A stretch of DNA of 64,000 nucleotides from Scalesia atractyloides. Taxonomy: Eukaryota > Streptophyta > Magnoliopsida > Asterales > Asteraceae. Shown in pieces: positions 1 through 11,833 of this stretch; the first letter of the stretch is position 1, and every line of letters begins with the position of its first letter. A model generated the notes under the pieces. The model saw only the letters and a program-made list of their open reading frames with translations, made no database searches and had not been told where the DNA came from. Where the stretch lies: positions 13,676,001 through 13,740,000 of the forward strand of contig CAMTDV010000013.1 of NCBI GenBank assembly GCA_947069175.1, written 5' to 3'. Position numbers and translations under genes: made by a program.

Positions 1-95
1 AGTTTTATCAAGTTAAATCAGTTCGCATCGTTAGGAAAGTGAAGGGGCTGTTGTGTAATAATTTGGAATTTATTAAAGATTAAAAAGAACAAAAT

Positions 96-161
96 CGGCG
101 GAGCCTGGATTCAAACCCGGATCTCCACCTCAACAACAACAACCAAACCACTCCACCACCT
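96..161 (-). other. tRNA-like module, antisense, in L5 LTR
   Basis: On the minus strand this reads as a tRNA-like unit with an A-box-like GGTGGAGTGG and a B-box-like GGTTTGAATCC close to the Pol III consensus. It lies where L1 and L2 LTRs carry their antisense tRNA-like unit. The middle is a GTT repeat, so no cloverleaf is expected. It is not a functional tRNA gene. Confidence 0.5.
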
Positions 162-268
162 TTGCATCTTGTGAAAGAAAGCCAATGCGCTTGTTATTTA
201 TAAGCAACCAGAACCTTGTCTCCTTTTTCTTCGCTGCTAAGTTGAGAGTTGTTTTAAAAGGAAAAAAA

Positions 269-300
269 AGGGGGCGGGTTTGGAACCCGGACACCCCCCG
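269..300 (-). other. second, truncated tRNA-like 3' half
   Basis: On the minus strand a T-arm-like hairpin is visible (CCGGGTTCCAAACCCG) with a flanking G/C run. It resembles the T-arm half of the tRNA-like modules in the other LTRs. No A box is seen. Confidence 0.35.
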
Positions 301-314
301 TTCAGCGGATACAC

Positions 315-583
315 GTATGCGACCCATATTATTTTTTAACTCGACCTAACTAGAAATATACATTTAAATACTAAAACCCAACTCGCCCCCGATACTTTTT
401 AAATACTAAAACCCAACTCATATTATTAAAACATATTTAAATCATATTATTTATTAAACTTCCACGTTGTTTTATTTAAATACTAAAACCCAACTCGCCC
501 CCGATACTTTTCTCCTTCACAAAATAGCGACTGTATGCGACCCATATTATTTTTTAACTCGACCTAACTAGAAATATACATTT
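315..583. repeat. 51-bp perfect direct repeat pair plus a 35-bp pair
   Basis: A 51-bp segment beginning GTATGCGACCCATATT occurs at 315-365 and again at 533-583 without a difference I can see. A second segment beginning AATACTAAAACCCAACTC occurs at about 367 and about 479. The two duplications are staggered, which suggests one segmental duplication within the LTR followed by rearrangement. Confidence 0.8.
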
Positions 584-1120
584 CCCATAACGTTTCAACT
601 CCATTTTGGTCTCATTTTTATACTGATTTATATGGGTTATATAAATGTTATGGAATTTGTATAGAATTTTTCTATAATTTTTGGGAACTTTTGAATTTAA
701 TTTTCATTTATTATGATTTAAATATGTTTTAATAATTTAAAAATACAAGATTTTCACAAATAAATTTAGAAATATTTGTACTGATTATATACATGTATTG
801 GAATTTTTATAGAATTTTTCTATAATTTTTTATAGTTAAAGGATTTATGAGATTATTAAACAAATAAATTCCTTTATAAAATTAATTATTTTAAATTAAA
901 ACATGTGATCATCTTGAAATCTCATTTACAATTTTATTAGATGAATTTTATTAATTTATCTAAATATTAGCATTTATTTTAAACTGTTATTAGTAAAATA
1001 ATCAGGGCTATTTATTTTAGGAATATAAATACCGATTTATATATTATGTTAGCATTTTACATGTTTCAAATTCTCAAATAAAAGAGCCCAATTTCCTAAA
1101 ATTAATATATAGTTTGTTCG

Positions 1121-1121
<1 letters not shown>

Positions 1122-1162
<41 letters not shown>

Positions 1163-1163
1163 T
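1122..1163. repeat. (TTA)n microsatellite
   Basis: About 14 tandem TTA units inside the L5 LTR. Confidence 0.95.
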
Positions 1164-1941
1164 ATAGATTCTAGTCATTCATTTCCTTTCGTACGGTAAT
1201 TCTTGTGTATTAATTCTTTGTAACCAGTAAGTAATTCTATGGTTTTCCCCTATTTACACTTAACACTTTTGGGGTGTATGGCATTTTATTCACTTTATTA
1301 TTAATAATGAAAATTTAATGTGTTATTATATGGATGTGTAGTTGTGATTTATTTATTTGTTATGCGATGTTGCTGTCTATTGTATTCTATCATGTCATTG
1401 TGGATCAACTAATGACTAGCTTCCCCACGTTTATGGGTTTTAGCCTGGTATCACCACCATTATTAGATTCGCTCTTCGGGGCTGAGTCTCATACAGTCAT
1501 ATAGTCGCAGATTCATATATTCGTTTGTTTCGTCTATTTACTTGTTTGTATAGTCTCGGTGGTATACATGGTTTCGTTGTATGTGTTCTTGATAAATTGT
1601 CTTTCTTGTAATATTAGCATGTTATAACTTTTCTTAAAAATAATATCATTTTATAAAAATAAGGATTACTCACCAACTTTTGTTGACCAAAAACTATTTT
1701 TCTAACATGATACATGTACACAAGTTTGAGGATTTGAAGTTGAAGACATATAGGATGTGCCTTAGTAATAGAACTGATTATTGTCAATGAATTGTACCTT
1801 ACGGAGTTTTGTTGAATTATTTCTATGATCATGTGTGACAAATTAATTTGGATGCTTTAAATATTTAAACTTATAATAGTTGTCATGAGCTATGAACAAT
1901 CATCATGTCCGTACCAATCCCTTGCGGGTCGAGGTGTGATA

Positions 1942-2890
1942 GTTTATCCGCGTTTAATCCATTCCGAATAGTTAAGTGGAGTTAACAAAATCGCCTCAAC
2001 ATGCTACCTTGTAACGATTACTGAGCGAGTACTCCATCTTCTAGACCTTGTTATACAACATTGATAATTAATGTAGTGAATTAAGTAATCTCATGTGCAT
2101 TAAGTAATATATTAATTAGGGGAACTTTATTAAATGAGGCAAATTAGGAACTATTGCGTAGAGCATTTGTACCAAATATTTTGAAAGTTGTAACACGTGT
2201 CTTACAAATTTTATAAAATCACCATGTTATCCATTTAAAATGCTTTATAATGTATGTGTATATAATCACGCAACATATGTATATAATAACACAAAAATTA
2301 CCTATAATTATGCACCGTTACATAAAATAACACACGCTTTTATACATACAATTACACACAGTGGTTCAATATTTAAAACCAAGTGTATAAAAATAGATTA
2401 TATGAATGGTATAGTTTAAATGTAAATTATGAAGTAAATATAAATTCTTTTGCATTTAAAAACTGTAAAACTAGATAAAAAGTCAACAGTCGTGGTTTTA
2501 CCTTATTAATCTTTTAGTCACAATACATACCATTTAAAAAGTAATTTATAAAAGTTGTCCTTTATGTTTATACCAAATTTCAATGATTTTTTATTGCCTT
2601 TAAAATCGACAGGATTTGTATTTTATGTTTTGTAAATTTTGCACGTTACGTCATTTGAACCTAACTTAGTTATTTTTTTGGGTTAAACTTAAGCATTTTG
2701 TCAGAGATCTTGACTTAAATGATGAATGTGTCTCTGTAGCTGAAATCTGGCTAGATGCGGACGAAGAACTTTTCATTCCAGGTAGGTTTTCTAGGTTTTT
2801 ATGGTGGTGGCAACACACAAAGAGGGGAGACGCCTTCGTGCAGGGTGACCTGCTCATTTGTGTTAGTAGATTAGGTGGAGATCTGAGTTT
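1942..2890. other. AT-rich noncoding stretch with a MITE fragment
   Basis: No gene is seen. Part of this stretch (about 2545-2690) resembles one arm of the Mutator-type MITE at 36009-36420: both have an AAGTAATTTATAAAA-type start, a GTCCTTTATG block and a CACGTTACGTCATTTGA-type block. I see only one arm here, so it is a truncated or diverged copy. A short reading frame on the minus strand across 2666-2926 has no recognisable domain and runs into the L6 LTR, so I do not call it. Confidence 0.4.
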
Positions 2891-2895
2891 GGTGG

Positions 2896-4191
2896 TGTAA
2901 CAACCTCCAAAATACAAGAGTAACAATTCCCAAAGTACATTTAAAAGACCCCTGATCGAAACCCCAAACTTGTACGGCGCGACCCGATGTGAAAATTAAA
3001 GAAACTTGTAACAGGGAACCTGGCGCCACGCGGGAGGATCCCTCAATCCCCATGACGCGTGACATGGTGTCTCAAAACCTGGGACTCGGAAACTACAAGA
3101 GCAAACAAGGCTAGTCTAGCCTATTTGGTGGCCGCCGTGCCACGCGAGAAGGGTCCCGGGGCCTGGGGCGACGCACAGGAGGTGCCAAAATTAAGTATAT
3201 TTCAGCAGCATGGGACTAGTTCAGATTTCTCAGTTCGATCATTTAAAACGACGTCTTATTCCTCGTATCTCTGTTTCTTTCATCAAAGCCCCTAAATTCC
3301 TGAACCGCTACCCCGATATCATGGTAATAACTCTAATCACTAACACGGTACTATATCCGATCGATTGAAACCAATCCAATGGATGTTTAAGTACTGCCGG
3401 TACCCGACTATACTTTGTCATTCGTTGTGCATTTTGATCTCGTGATTATTGTAAAAGTTGAATTGAGTTAATACACTAATACGTGTGCATTGTTATTTAA
3501 TTAGGTATACCAGCTTTAAACCAGTAGGCAAGACTTGTCAACTTAAACCTTCAAAGTGAGTCATTCTATTTTATTAAATGCTTTCAAAATGCTAAATGTT
3601 TTCGAGTTGTATTTACATTGATTCACTTTTTGTATTGTGCAATTACTGCCGCTATGTGGAGTTTTGTATACATTACTTGATAGGCTTCACCATTGGACAA
3701 CGGGTTAACCAATAAGTAATATGACCATAGTCACAGATCCGGTAGAGTGACAATTACCGATTTGGCGTAATTGATAGATATAAACAAATATAAAAACCCT
3801 TAATGTTGTAAATTATAATAATGTGTTTCCTTACAACTGAATGAACTCACCAGTATTTTTCATTGACCAAAAGTTTTTAGAACGCGTTTCAGGGGACTTA
3901 CTGTGAAGACAGGAAAAAAGTGTTGTGAAACACTTCAACTTAAATAAATGGCTATGTAACCCTGAAATAAACATGTTTTCTGTAATCAAGGATTTCCAAG
4001 TGAAATTCTTTTATATAAATACGGGGTTTACCCCAAAGTTTAAGAAATGAAAATTTGGTGTTTTGAAAACTCGGATAAATTTTCCTGACACCCGGCCCTG
4101 ATGAAAATTCCGTTGCGAAAATTTTAATAAACACCGGTACCACTATATCGGCTCACGGCTCCCGCCCATGGTAGGGTCGGGGGTTGTGACA
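2896..4191 (+). mobile_element. solo LTR, family L6 (1,296 bp)
   Basis: It starts TGTAACAACC and ends GGTTGTGACA, the TG...CA termini of an LTR. It is flanked by a perfect 5-bp target-site duplication GGTGG (2891-2895 and 4192-4196). No internal domain, primer-binding site or polypurine tract adjoins it, so it is a solo LTR left by recombination between the two LTRs of a full element. It shares the ACTCACCAGT...TTGACCAAAA block (about 3847) with the other LTR families. A reading frame at 3059-3295 lies inside the LTR and is not a gene. The gypsy assignment is by resemblance. Confidence 0.85.
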
Positions 4192-4318
4192 GGTGGGGCT
4201 AGGAGGTATTTGCCGAAGAGAAAGAGATGATGGCGGTGACGTTTGTGAGAGGACTTAATGGTGGTGGTTGATGATGACGGTGTTGGATGAGGATGTTGAT
4301 GATTTAGTTTTTTAAATA

Positions 4319-4323
<5 letters not shown>

Positions 4324-4357
<34 letters not shown>
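4324..4357. repeat. (TA)n microsatellite
   Basis: Uninterrupted TA repeat at the left edge of a MITE-like segment. Confidence 0.95.
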
Positions 4358-4359
<2 letters not shown>

Positions 4360-5111
4360 ATTATTTGTGAACAACTTCTTGAAAGTGAACTGAGTGAACT
4401 AATCTTGGCCTTTGATCATTTTTTAGATTAAAAAGGTAAGATTGACTTTTAATTAGAATTCCTTAATTTTCTCATCTCTTAACTCTTTCTCTCTCCCTCT
4501 TAATTTTAATTATTTCTCTATTATTTTAATTATAAGATGATTAAAGGGCTAATGTTTATTTTTATATAAACTCTTATGTTCTTTTTAAAATTAAATATTA
4601 AATCTAATTAAATTACATTTTTTTACATATGTATATACAGGTCAGTATATACAAGACTTATACACTTGTGTATAGTTACATCTTGTTTTCACAGGTTGGC
4701 ATAAACCAAATTTATACACATGTGTATTATTCAAGTACATATGTGTATAAACTAACAGTTGTGTATCTTGTATAAATTGATAGTTTGCGAAACTGTACAC
4801 ACGTGTATAATCTAACATCTGTGTATCTTCTATAAATTAATACTATCGAGACTGCACACATATGTATACACTAACAACTGGGTATCTTGTATATACGGAA
4901 ACTAGCAATATTTTGGGAATTTTGATTATATTGTTTAATAAATGCAATTTACAAAAGACGTAAATACCCTTCTGTCAATTAATTTAAAGGGAAGTTACAA
5001 CATTATAATTACAATCTTGCCATTGTTTAAAAATCTCTAGATGATATAATCCAATGGCTCAGATTAGTTCACACAGTTCACTCTCAACCTAGTGTTCACT
5101 CTAGAATCCTA

Positions 5112-5113
<2 letters not shown>
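4358..5113. mobile_element. MITE-like foldback bounded by TA arrays
   Basis: The segment lies between two TA microsatellites and its ends are inverted copies: the left begins GGATTATTTGTGAACAAC and the right ends TAGTGTTCACTCTAGAATCC. The inner parts also mirror each other (GAACTAATC near the left, GATTAGTTC near the right). A shorter relative with the same terminal motif lies at 27398-27612. There is no coding capacity. Elements that insert into TA microsatellites are known in plants (Micron in rice); membership of that group is inference. Confidence 0.6.

Positions 5114-5172
<59 letters not shown>
5114..5172. repeat. (TA)n microsatellite
   Basis: Uninterrupted TA repeat of about 29 units at the right edge of the preceding MITE. 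Confidence 0.95.
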
Positions 5173-5177
<5 letters not shown>

Positions 5178-8100
5178 TATTTTAATTTAATTTTTAGATA
5201 ATGATTCAAACATTTTACTGGTTCAACACTTACCAATTCAGAAGATGCCAAACAGCCCATTAGTAGCCAATTTGTCTCGCCTAAGAGTTCTTACATTAGT
5301 CCACTTCTCAAAAACAAATGCTTTTTTACTTGATCCGCCTAGTGTGTCTATATATTTTAAAGTTTAATAATTTTTAACTTCGTATCCGTCACAATTTTCT
5401 CAACCATTGAAATACTGTGATCAAATATGATCAAACACTTGATTAAAAGGAAACTTGAGTTCGTATTTTATTATTCTTGTGTCTATATATTAGCTAGAAA
5501 ATGTTTGATGGATGAAGGCACATGGGGTCGTAATGTTTCCAAAAGAACACCAAGAAAATGCCACGCCGCATTTTATCCCCGTCGTGATCACAAACAAAAG
5601 AAGCCTTTGAAAAATAGGAAACATTTTTTTGCTCAACATGTTAGGCACTCGTGAAAAAAGGGAAACTCTTCCCATTTGTTCACCTCTCACTTCCCTATAT
5701 CATGGGGACTTACGCATACATCTCGGCAACTTTTTAGTTTATGTCTATATAAACACATATTAAAAGATTAGGCTCTATCAATATATAATAATATATCTAT
5801 AATAAAAGCAACCTTTTAAACCCTCACATAATAATTTTAAAGAAAATATAGATCTATAAAAATCATATAAGACACTCTACAAAGTGATTTTATGTTTAGA
5901 TGGAAGTGAGAACAATAATGAGGTATGTAACTATGTAAGCATCTTGTGTACAATTTAAGAATGTACTAAAATTTGTCTAAAATAAGACTTGAAACAACCT
6001 AAAACAAATGTATGATGTTCGTAAATTAAAACAAATAGATAATCAGTATGAATGACGCCTAAATCATGTTGATGATGTTCATTTAAGAATCAGCTCCATA
6101 GTTTTATTATGAATCTCTTCGATCCATTGATGGATTTGTCTTCCCACTCTTTGTTTCCATTGACAGTATTCCCTTTTCGGTAGCTTCATATAACTTATTT
6201 ATTTTTGAAATAGAGCCTTAAAAGAGGACCATATGAAACATGAAGGAAAAGTAATAAAAATAAATGTTATTGTTAAAGATTGACGCACAATCTATAGTTT
6301 CATAGCCAACGCTTTATCCACTACGACCCGCTCTTTTTTAAACGGCTTAAATTTTTGTCACCAATAAGGTAAATCTTTATTCTAACACCACTTAAAAAGA
6401 TACCTAACGTGTAAAAAAATTGTGACTTCAACCTTATTTTCCTATTAAATAATTCAAATTATAAATAAAAAAAAACATATTCGTTGACGTGGATTTGAAA
6501 AGCCAATTTTCACTGTTGGGAGTAGGGAACTAGGGATGAACAAGATCTTCACAATATCATATGGATGTGGATGTTTTTATTTAAATAACCGACATCATTC
6601 GGAAAATATGTATTCAGTAAAAAAAGGAAAATTCAAATAGTAATGTGTGAGGTACATAAACATAGCTTTAGTAAGTTTTCTTAATTATATATCATTTTTA
6701 TTCTCGCAACTATTATTTATTATTAGATATAAAATATTAGATATAAAACGTTCTAGTTCAAAATGAGCAATCCAATCATTATTATATGGCAACTTTTGAT
6801 AACTAGAAAACAATAAAAAGCTGTTGATAACTAAAAAAAACAATAAAATTTGTATACATATTTGTATGTGAAACATGTAAGATTACTCTCACATCTAAGA
6901 TTACTGTATGTAATGCGAGAGAGAAAGAGCTGTGATTGAAAACTTGCATCACATTTAAAAACAAAAAATATAAGCATGCATGTATGGTAGTTGTCTACCT
7001 AAAAAGTTAAAATTAATATTGTATTGAGCGACTCTTTTACAATCGTTTGTAAATTGCAAGTCATTAAGAAACATCAGGTTTAAATTTCATATTAAATTAC
7101 AAAATTCCTCTCTATGTATTCCAATTCTTGTATTTATGTTTTTGTAGTTAGTAATTTGTTACAAACGTTTTGTAACATTAATAATCTTCTGCATAAATAT
7201 TCAACCAGACATAGATAATTATCTTGTTAAATTAAGCATAAACTATAAAAAAAGATACAACAAAACTTTTTAGATACACTAAACCAGTATCTTTGTCAAA
7301 ACAACTTAAGAAAATAACATAAATAACTGTTCCAAACTTATTCAAATTTTTAAAATTAGTTTAGTGTCATAAGTCTTTTATATCCACAATGTAGTTGTGT
7401 AGCTTTATGATTTATGGCATATTATCAATCTCAAATAAAGAATTCTCACTTTTTAAATTAATTTCTATGCCCACCCATATGTGGTTTATTGTATATTAGT
7501 AGCTTCATACTATATTATTTTTGTAGTTTAATATTCTTGCTAACTTTTTGTTTAAGATTTATATATACAAAAACGTATAAATCATAAATAATACAGGACT
7601 TGCAACCTAGTATTACCAAGGTATGACGGAATCATAAACAATACAACACTTGTAACCGGAGATGTTTCCCTACACATAAACTTTAAGATTTCATCCCAAT
7701 GGTAAATAACAATACATATTTAGAAGTAGAATTAGTGGTGGATAAGTTAGCCATTCTATAAAAAAAATCAAAAACTAAAAAACCAAGGCAACCTACAGAA
7801 GTCGAGTTGGCTTTACATAAGCTGAGATTCAGGCTTGAACTCGACTCCTATTGTCATGACCAGAATCTGAACTATTATTGGCTCGGATTAAGACGTTCTC
7901 GTGTTAAAAAAACATCCACATACTATTTAGAAGAAAAGGACCGAATAAAATATAAAACCCTAAAAACAGGCATAGAAAGTGGGGGAGATATTATGCGAAG
8001 AAAATCGGAGATATGTGTGGTTGACCGTTGACAGGTAGTTATGCATTCTATAACTACTTTTTTGGCATCCCTTGATCCAAGCTCTAATTTGCGCCGATGG

Positions 8101-8466
8101 AAACAAAATAAACACACAAAATGTCAATTTAGTACAATAAAAACAATTAGACGGTATTAAAGAAGCAAACCAAGTAAACAAAAACTGCTCAAAAATCGTT
8201 GCATGTTTTCTTTTTCTAACCCTTCATTTTCGTTCACATTGATTTTAGTCAAATAAAATTTAAGAAATATGATTATCTTTTTTTTTCTCTCCTTTTAATA
8301 GTTAATGATGTATATACTTTACACCAATTATTCTAAATTACACTCTTTGTCTAATATCTCTTCTCTAAAAGATACGTATCTCTTACAAGTGGGCTAGCCT
8401 TACATTGACAAACATCAATGGGGAGTAACAAACATCATTACGAAGCATTGTTAGTTGTTTCGGAGT
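5173..8466. other. AT-rich noncoding stretch, nothing recognised
   Basis: I read both strands and found no conserved protein motif, RNA gene or delimited repeat. Short frames such as 5427-5654 and 7807-8031 overlap frames of similar size on the other strand and have no recognisable domain. Decayed transposon or intergenic DNA is the likely content. Confidence 0.5.
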
Positions 8467-9185
8467 AGAGATGACAATCAAACCAGAACACGATAGGTAA
8501 ACCCCAAACTTGACACATTTGGGACATGTTTGGGGTCGAGTAATTGGGTACGAGACCAGGTTTAGGATTAGTTTTTTTGCGGGTTAGAGATTTGGTGATA
8601 TATCTATTTGCTCGACCCGATCACCTGATAAAGTGTACTTGTTTACCCGATAATATACCGGTATAATCTCTTCTTTCTTAAAAAAATTATGTATACACTA
8701 GATTAGAATCTCGTATATTACACCATAGAATAAAGTATATTGTAAGATAATAATTTATTTTATAGTATTAATATAGTAATAAGTACTTATAATTAATTTC
8801 CGAACCTGTATCCAAAATTTCAGATACGGATTTGGATATCCGAATTCATAAAAAAATATTCAAAAAATTCGTTTCGTGCATAGATTAAAAGTAAACATAT
8901 ATTTGATTTTCTAAATTTTCAACGTTAAAAACAACGAGCTTTTATAAATCCACATCCGAATTCGATTATTTACTATTTTTTACTATATTTCAAACTAAAC
9001 ATAGTGCTCGTCTACCTTATATATTTAATAAAATTTATTGGTTTTCGGATATCGGATAATCCGATATTCGAATCCAAAAATTTGGATAATCCGGTTTTCA
9101 GGTATCCAAAATTTCAGATATTTTGGATTCGGATTTTCGGATATTTCGAATTCGGTTTTGGATCCGGATTGTTTTAACACCCCTA
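8467..9185. mobile_element. possible hAT-like MITE built of GGATAT/CCGA repeats
   Basis: It starts TAGAGATGACAATC and ends GATTGTTTTAACACCCCTA, an imperfect inverted terminal pair of the AGGGGTG type. The body is rich in short inverted and direct motifs such as GGATATCGGATAATCCGA near 9046. No convincing 8-bp duplication is visible, so the limits are approximate. The frame at 9038-9286 is an artefact of the repeats. Confidence 0.35.
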
Positions 9186-9566
9186 GGTTCACCATTGAAC
9201 CTCACACTATATTAGGTTCTTATACAAAGGAACAAAATTCTAAGAAGCGTAAAAAGCTTAAGAGATTGACATATGAGAATCATTAAATTAAGAGTAGAGG
9301 TAAAAGAGTACACTAAACAATTATTCAATTATGATAAAAACACTATATTCTCGTAAAATAAAACATAAATATCATATGTTTATGTAAAATATAACATCAT
9401 GTACACATTGTTAACTAAAAATAAAACACAATATATATGCTACTAATAAAACACTACGTAATCAACCATTTGTTATCTACAAAATAAAACATGATATACC
9501 TTCAAAAAAAACGCCGTTGGATAAACATGACAAAAAAACACCATTGACAAAAAACATAGTTAAAAC
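9186..9566. other. AT-rich noncoding stretch
   Basis: No gene is seen. It contains recurrent short ATAAAACA-type words. A piece at about 9185-9215 (CACCATTGAACCTCACACTA) resembles, in reverse complement, the start of the TA-flanked MITE at 24417. Confidence 0.4.
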
Positions 9567-10465
9567 ATAATTTTTTAGAGGTGTTCAGATAAAATTCTGT
9601 AACCAAATAAAATGTCACACCCCGGCTTTCCACAGCCAATCCAAACACCGGTGGGCCCGGGTAGGGAATATCGTGAGGTAAGTTGATATCATCATAGTCA
9701 ATTAAACACAGCACAACGGAAGTCTTGGAGTTAAATTACTATTACAAACCAAATGTTTAAAGTACAAAAAATATGCAGATGGCTCGTAATAGAAGATCCA
9801 CAGGCGGATCGTAAAATGTAGAAAGAGTGTATAACAAACTTTAGGGCAGATCTAGGATTTGCAAGATCCTCTTATCACTACCGAGCAGCTTCCGGCCTAT
9901 TTCGTACTGAACCTCCAAACTTAGTCTTTTGTAAATACGTCAGATTTCGCTGGTAAATACACCCAACTGACTCATTTTGAAAACATTTTAAAAAAATGTT
10001 TTTAGTGCACTTTGGCACAAAATCTTTTATAACTTAGGAAAGTCGGCCTTATAACCTTGTTAACAGATTCACATGTTTTCCCACACATACAGGGCTCGGT
10101 ACGGAGACCGAGACATGATTAACGTACTCACCACTTAAGAACTCACGAAGGAGTTATCCCCAACCTTGTGGGTAAAGTTTTTAGCATGAGCGCTTGCCGA
10201 GTGTATGCCTACACCCCGCGCTTAGGTCGTGCCTATTATCTAATGTAATGAGCCGAGAATATCCAGGACACGGTAGTTGTAACATTTGTAAAAAAATCAG
10301 GTTTTCAAAACCCGCTCCGTTTTGTAATCGAATATCAAGTTATAAAAGTTATGTCGAATATTTATGATTATTTTGATTTAAAACAATACATAATTAATAA
10401 AATAAACTAAACTATAAAAAATATATTTGATGAAAAGTTAAAATAAAAAAAAATATATATATAAC

Positions 10466-10542
10466 GCTGCCGGGACTCGAACCCGGGTCAGCCAAGACAC
10501 CCTTCAACATCTTAACACTCAATCACAAGACCACTCCGCCAC
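10466..10542 (-). other. antisense tRNA-like module in L2 U3
   Basis: On the minus strand it starts GTGGCGGAGTGGT and ends GGGTTCGAGTCCCGGCAGC. TGGCGGAGTGG fits the Pol III A box and GGTTCGAGTCC fits the B box exactly. The acceptor-like ends do not pair well and the length suggests a serine/leucine-type origin. It lies upstream of the predicted transcription start of the LTR and points the other way. It is a conserved part of the LTR, not a free tRNA gene. Confidence 0.75.
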
Positions 10543-11399
10543 TTGTTTGTTTTCTGTCATGTTTAGGAAACAAATAGTTTTTATGGACTAAGGTAAATCA
10601 ATCGATTTTACACATTGTAACTGAAACCGGTTATCAATCACCCAAATCGATTTGGATACTCTCGATTCAGCGAGTATAACTGATAAACGGACGATTTCAA
10701 TCAATGCTGCCTTGAGTGGAACTTAAATTCGGAAGTAGATCGGTTTAATAACTGAAAGTTGTCAATTCTCGAACTACTTCAATCATAGACTCTTCCTGCG
10801 ACTCAAAACATTCCGCAAAGCTTCCAATTGCATTTCCGCAACCTTACAGTCCACCGGAGAAGCTCAAATCTTATCGCCGGAAAAATTCTGCAAGTCGCCG
10901 GAAAACCGGGACTCACATCCACACGGTATTTTCTCCGACTCTTTCTGTTTCAATCATGTGATTAATCAGTCACTAACACAACTCCACCATCAGAATCGAT
11001 CCTAGTCAACGTTTATCGAAAATCTTACCTTCGCCGGAAGACTCCTGAAACTGCCAGAATCACACTGTGAACGGGTATGATCTCCCAAACTTCTGTTAAA
11101 CCTTGTTTAAGTGACTCAACTTCTTAAATAATCGAACAAAGCTGTTAATTGGTTTCAACAGCCGGAGTTCACTTTCAGTACCGACGCACCTCCGCCGGAA
11201 TTCTGTGAACAACATCAATCGGTATATCTTCTTCCTTAAACTCTCTCCATTCGCTACTTTTAAATTACTGATAATGTCTGAGAAGCGTATATGTCATGAA
11301 TCGGTCATAACAGTCGGAATAAGTTTGTCTGTGTAAAATCAACGAAGAAGATGAAGACGCAACATAACATAAGATTAATTAAAATCGGTATTTTAAACG

Positions 11400-11833
11400 G
11401 GTTAGACACACAGTCCAGCGGTGGACTGTGTGCAAAATACACACGCACGTCCCGAGTTCGATCCCTGCTACACGCACACCTTATATAATAACGCGCCTTT
11501 TTGTTTAAAAACTAAACCGGGATAACCCAGTTAGTTGTTAAGTATAATAAAAACCGAGATAATAACCAGGTTAGACACACAGTCCAGCGGTGGACTGTGT
11601 GCAACATAAACCACACGTCGCGCGTTCGAAACCCGTCACGAGTTCGAAACCCATCACGAGCACCGGTCCGATTGAATTAAAATGTTTTTGTAAATAAAGG
11701 AAATTCGGATTAACTGAATAAGTGTATAAGTATAAATAAAAACAAGATTATTTCGGATTAGACACGTAGCTCAGTTGGTAGAGCTGCGTGCACGCGTACG
11801 GGAGGTCGCCGGTTCGAGCCTCACCCGGCGCAG
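11400..11833 (+). other. array of three sense tRNA-like modules in L2 solo LTR
   Basis: Modules start at about 11400, 11569 and 11755, each with GGTTAGACAC or GGATTAGACAC. Each continues as a hairpin and ends with a B-box-like segment (GAGTTCGATCCC, CGTTCGAAACCC, GGTTCGAGCCTC). In modules 1 and 2 the hairpin has 10-11-bp arms, CACACAGTCCA and TGGACTGTGTG, around a GCGG loop. In module 3 it is CACGTAGCTC and GAGCTGCGTG around AGTTGGTA, a near-canonical tRNA D-arm. No anticodon arm or acceptor stem is evident. The AT-rich spacers differ between modules. Confidence 0.85.

Larger units (their letters stand above)
1..1941 (+). mobile_element. 3' part of an LTR (family L5), left end unresolved
   Basis: The segment ends in a gypsy-style LTR terminus (GGTGTGATA, last base about 1941). 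It carries motifs shared with the better-defined LTRs of this window: a tRNA-like antisense module near its left side, an ACTCACCAACTTTTGTTGACC block at about 1668 and a GTCATGAGCT block at about 1883. No primer-binding site follows position 1941, so a solo LTR is likely. I could not find the left terminus or a target-site duplication, and the LTR may begin before the window. There is no coding capacity. Assignment to gypsy rests on resemblance to L1 and L2 only. Confidence 0.5.

Noticed and set aside
2666..2926. 86-residue minus-strand frame ending in the L6 LTR
   Set aside because: Serine-rich with no recognisable domain, and it crosses the LTR boundary; the first codons are inside the LTR.
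5427..5690. overlapping frames on both strands of 66-75 residues
   Set aside because: No motif, no codon pattern, and similar frames on both strands suggest chance.
11755..11833. tRNA-like module with good D-arm (also near 42676, 50865, 38457, 54623, 16707 and 25915)
   Set aside because: Not called as a tRNA gene. There is no pairing acceptor stem or anticodon arm, and each is a fixed part of an LTR present in many copies. Automated tRNA calls here should be treated as false.
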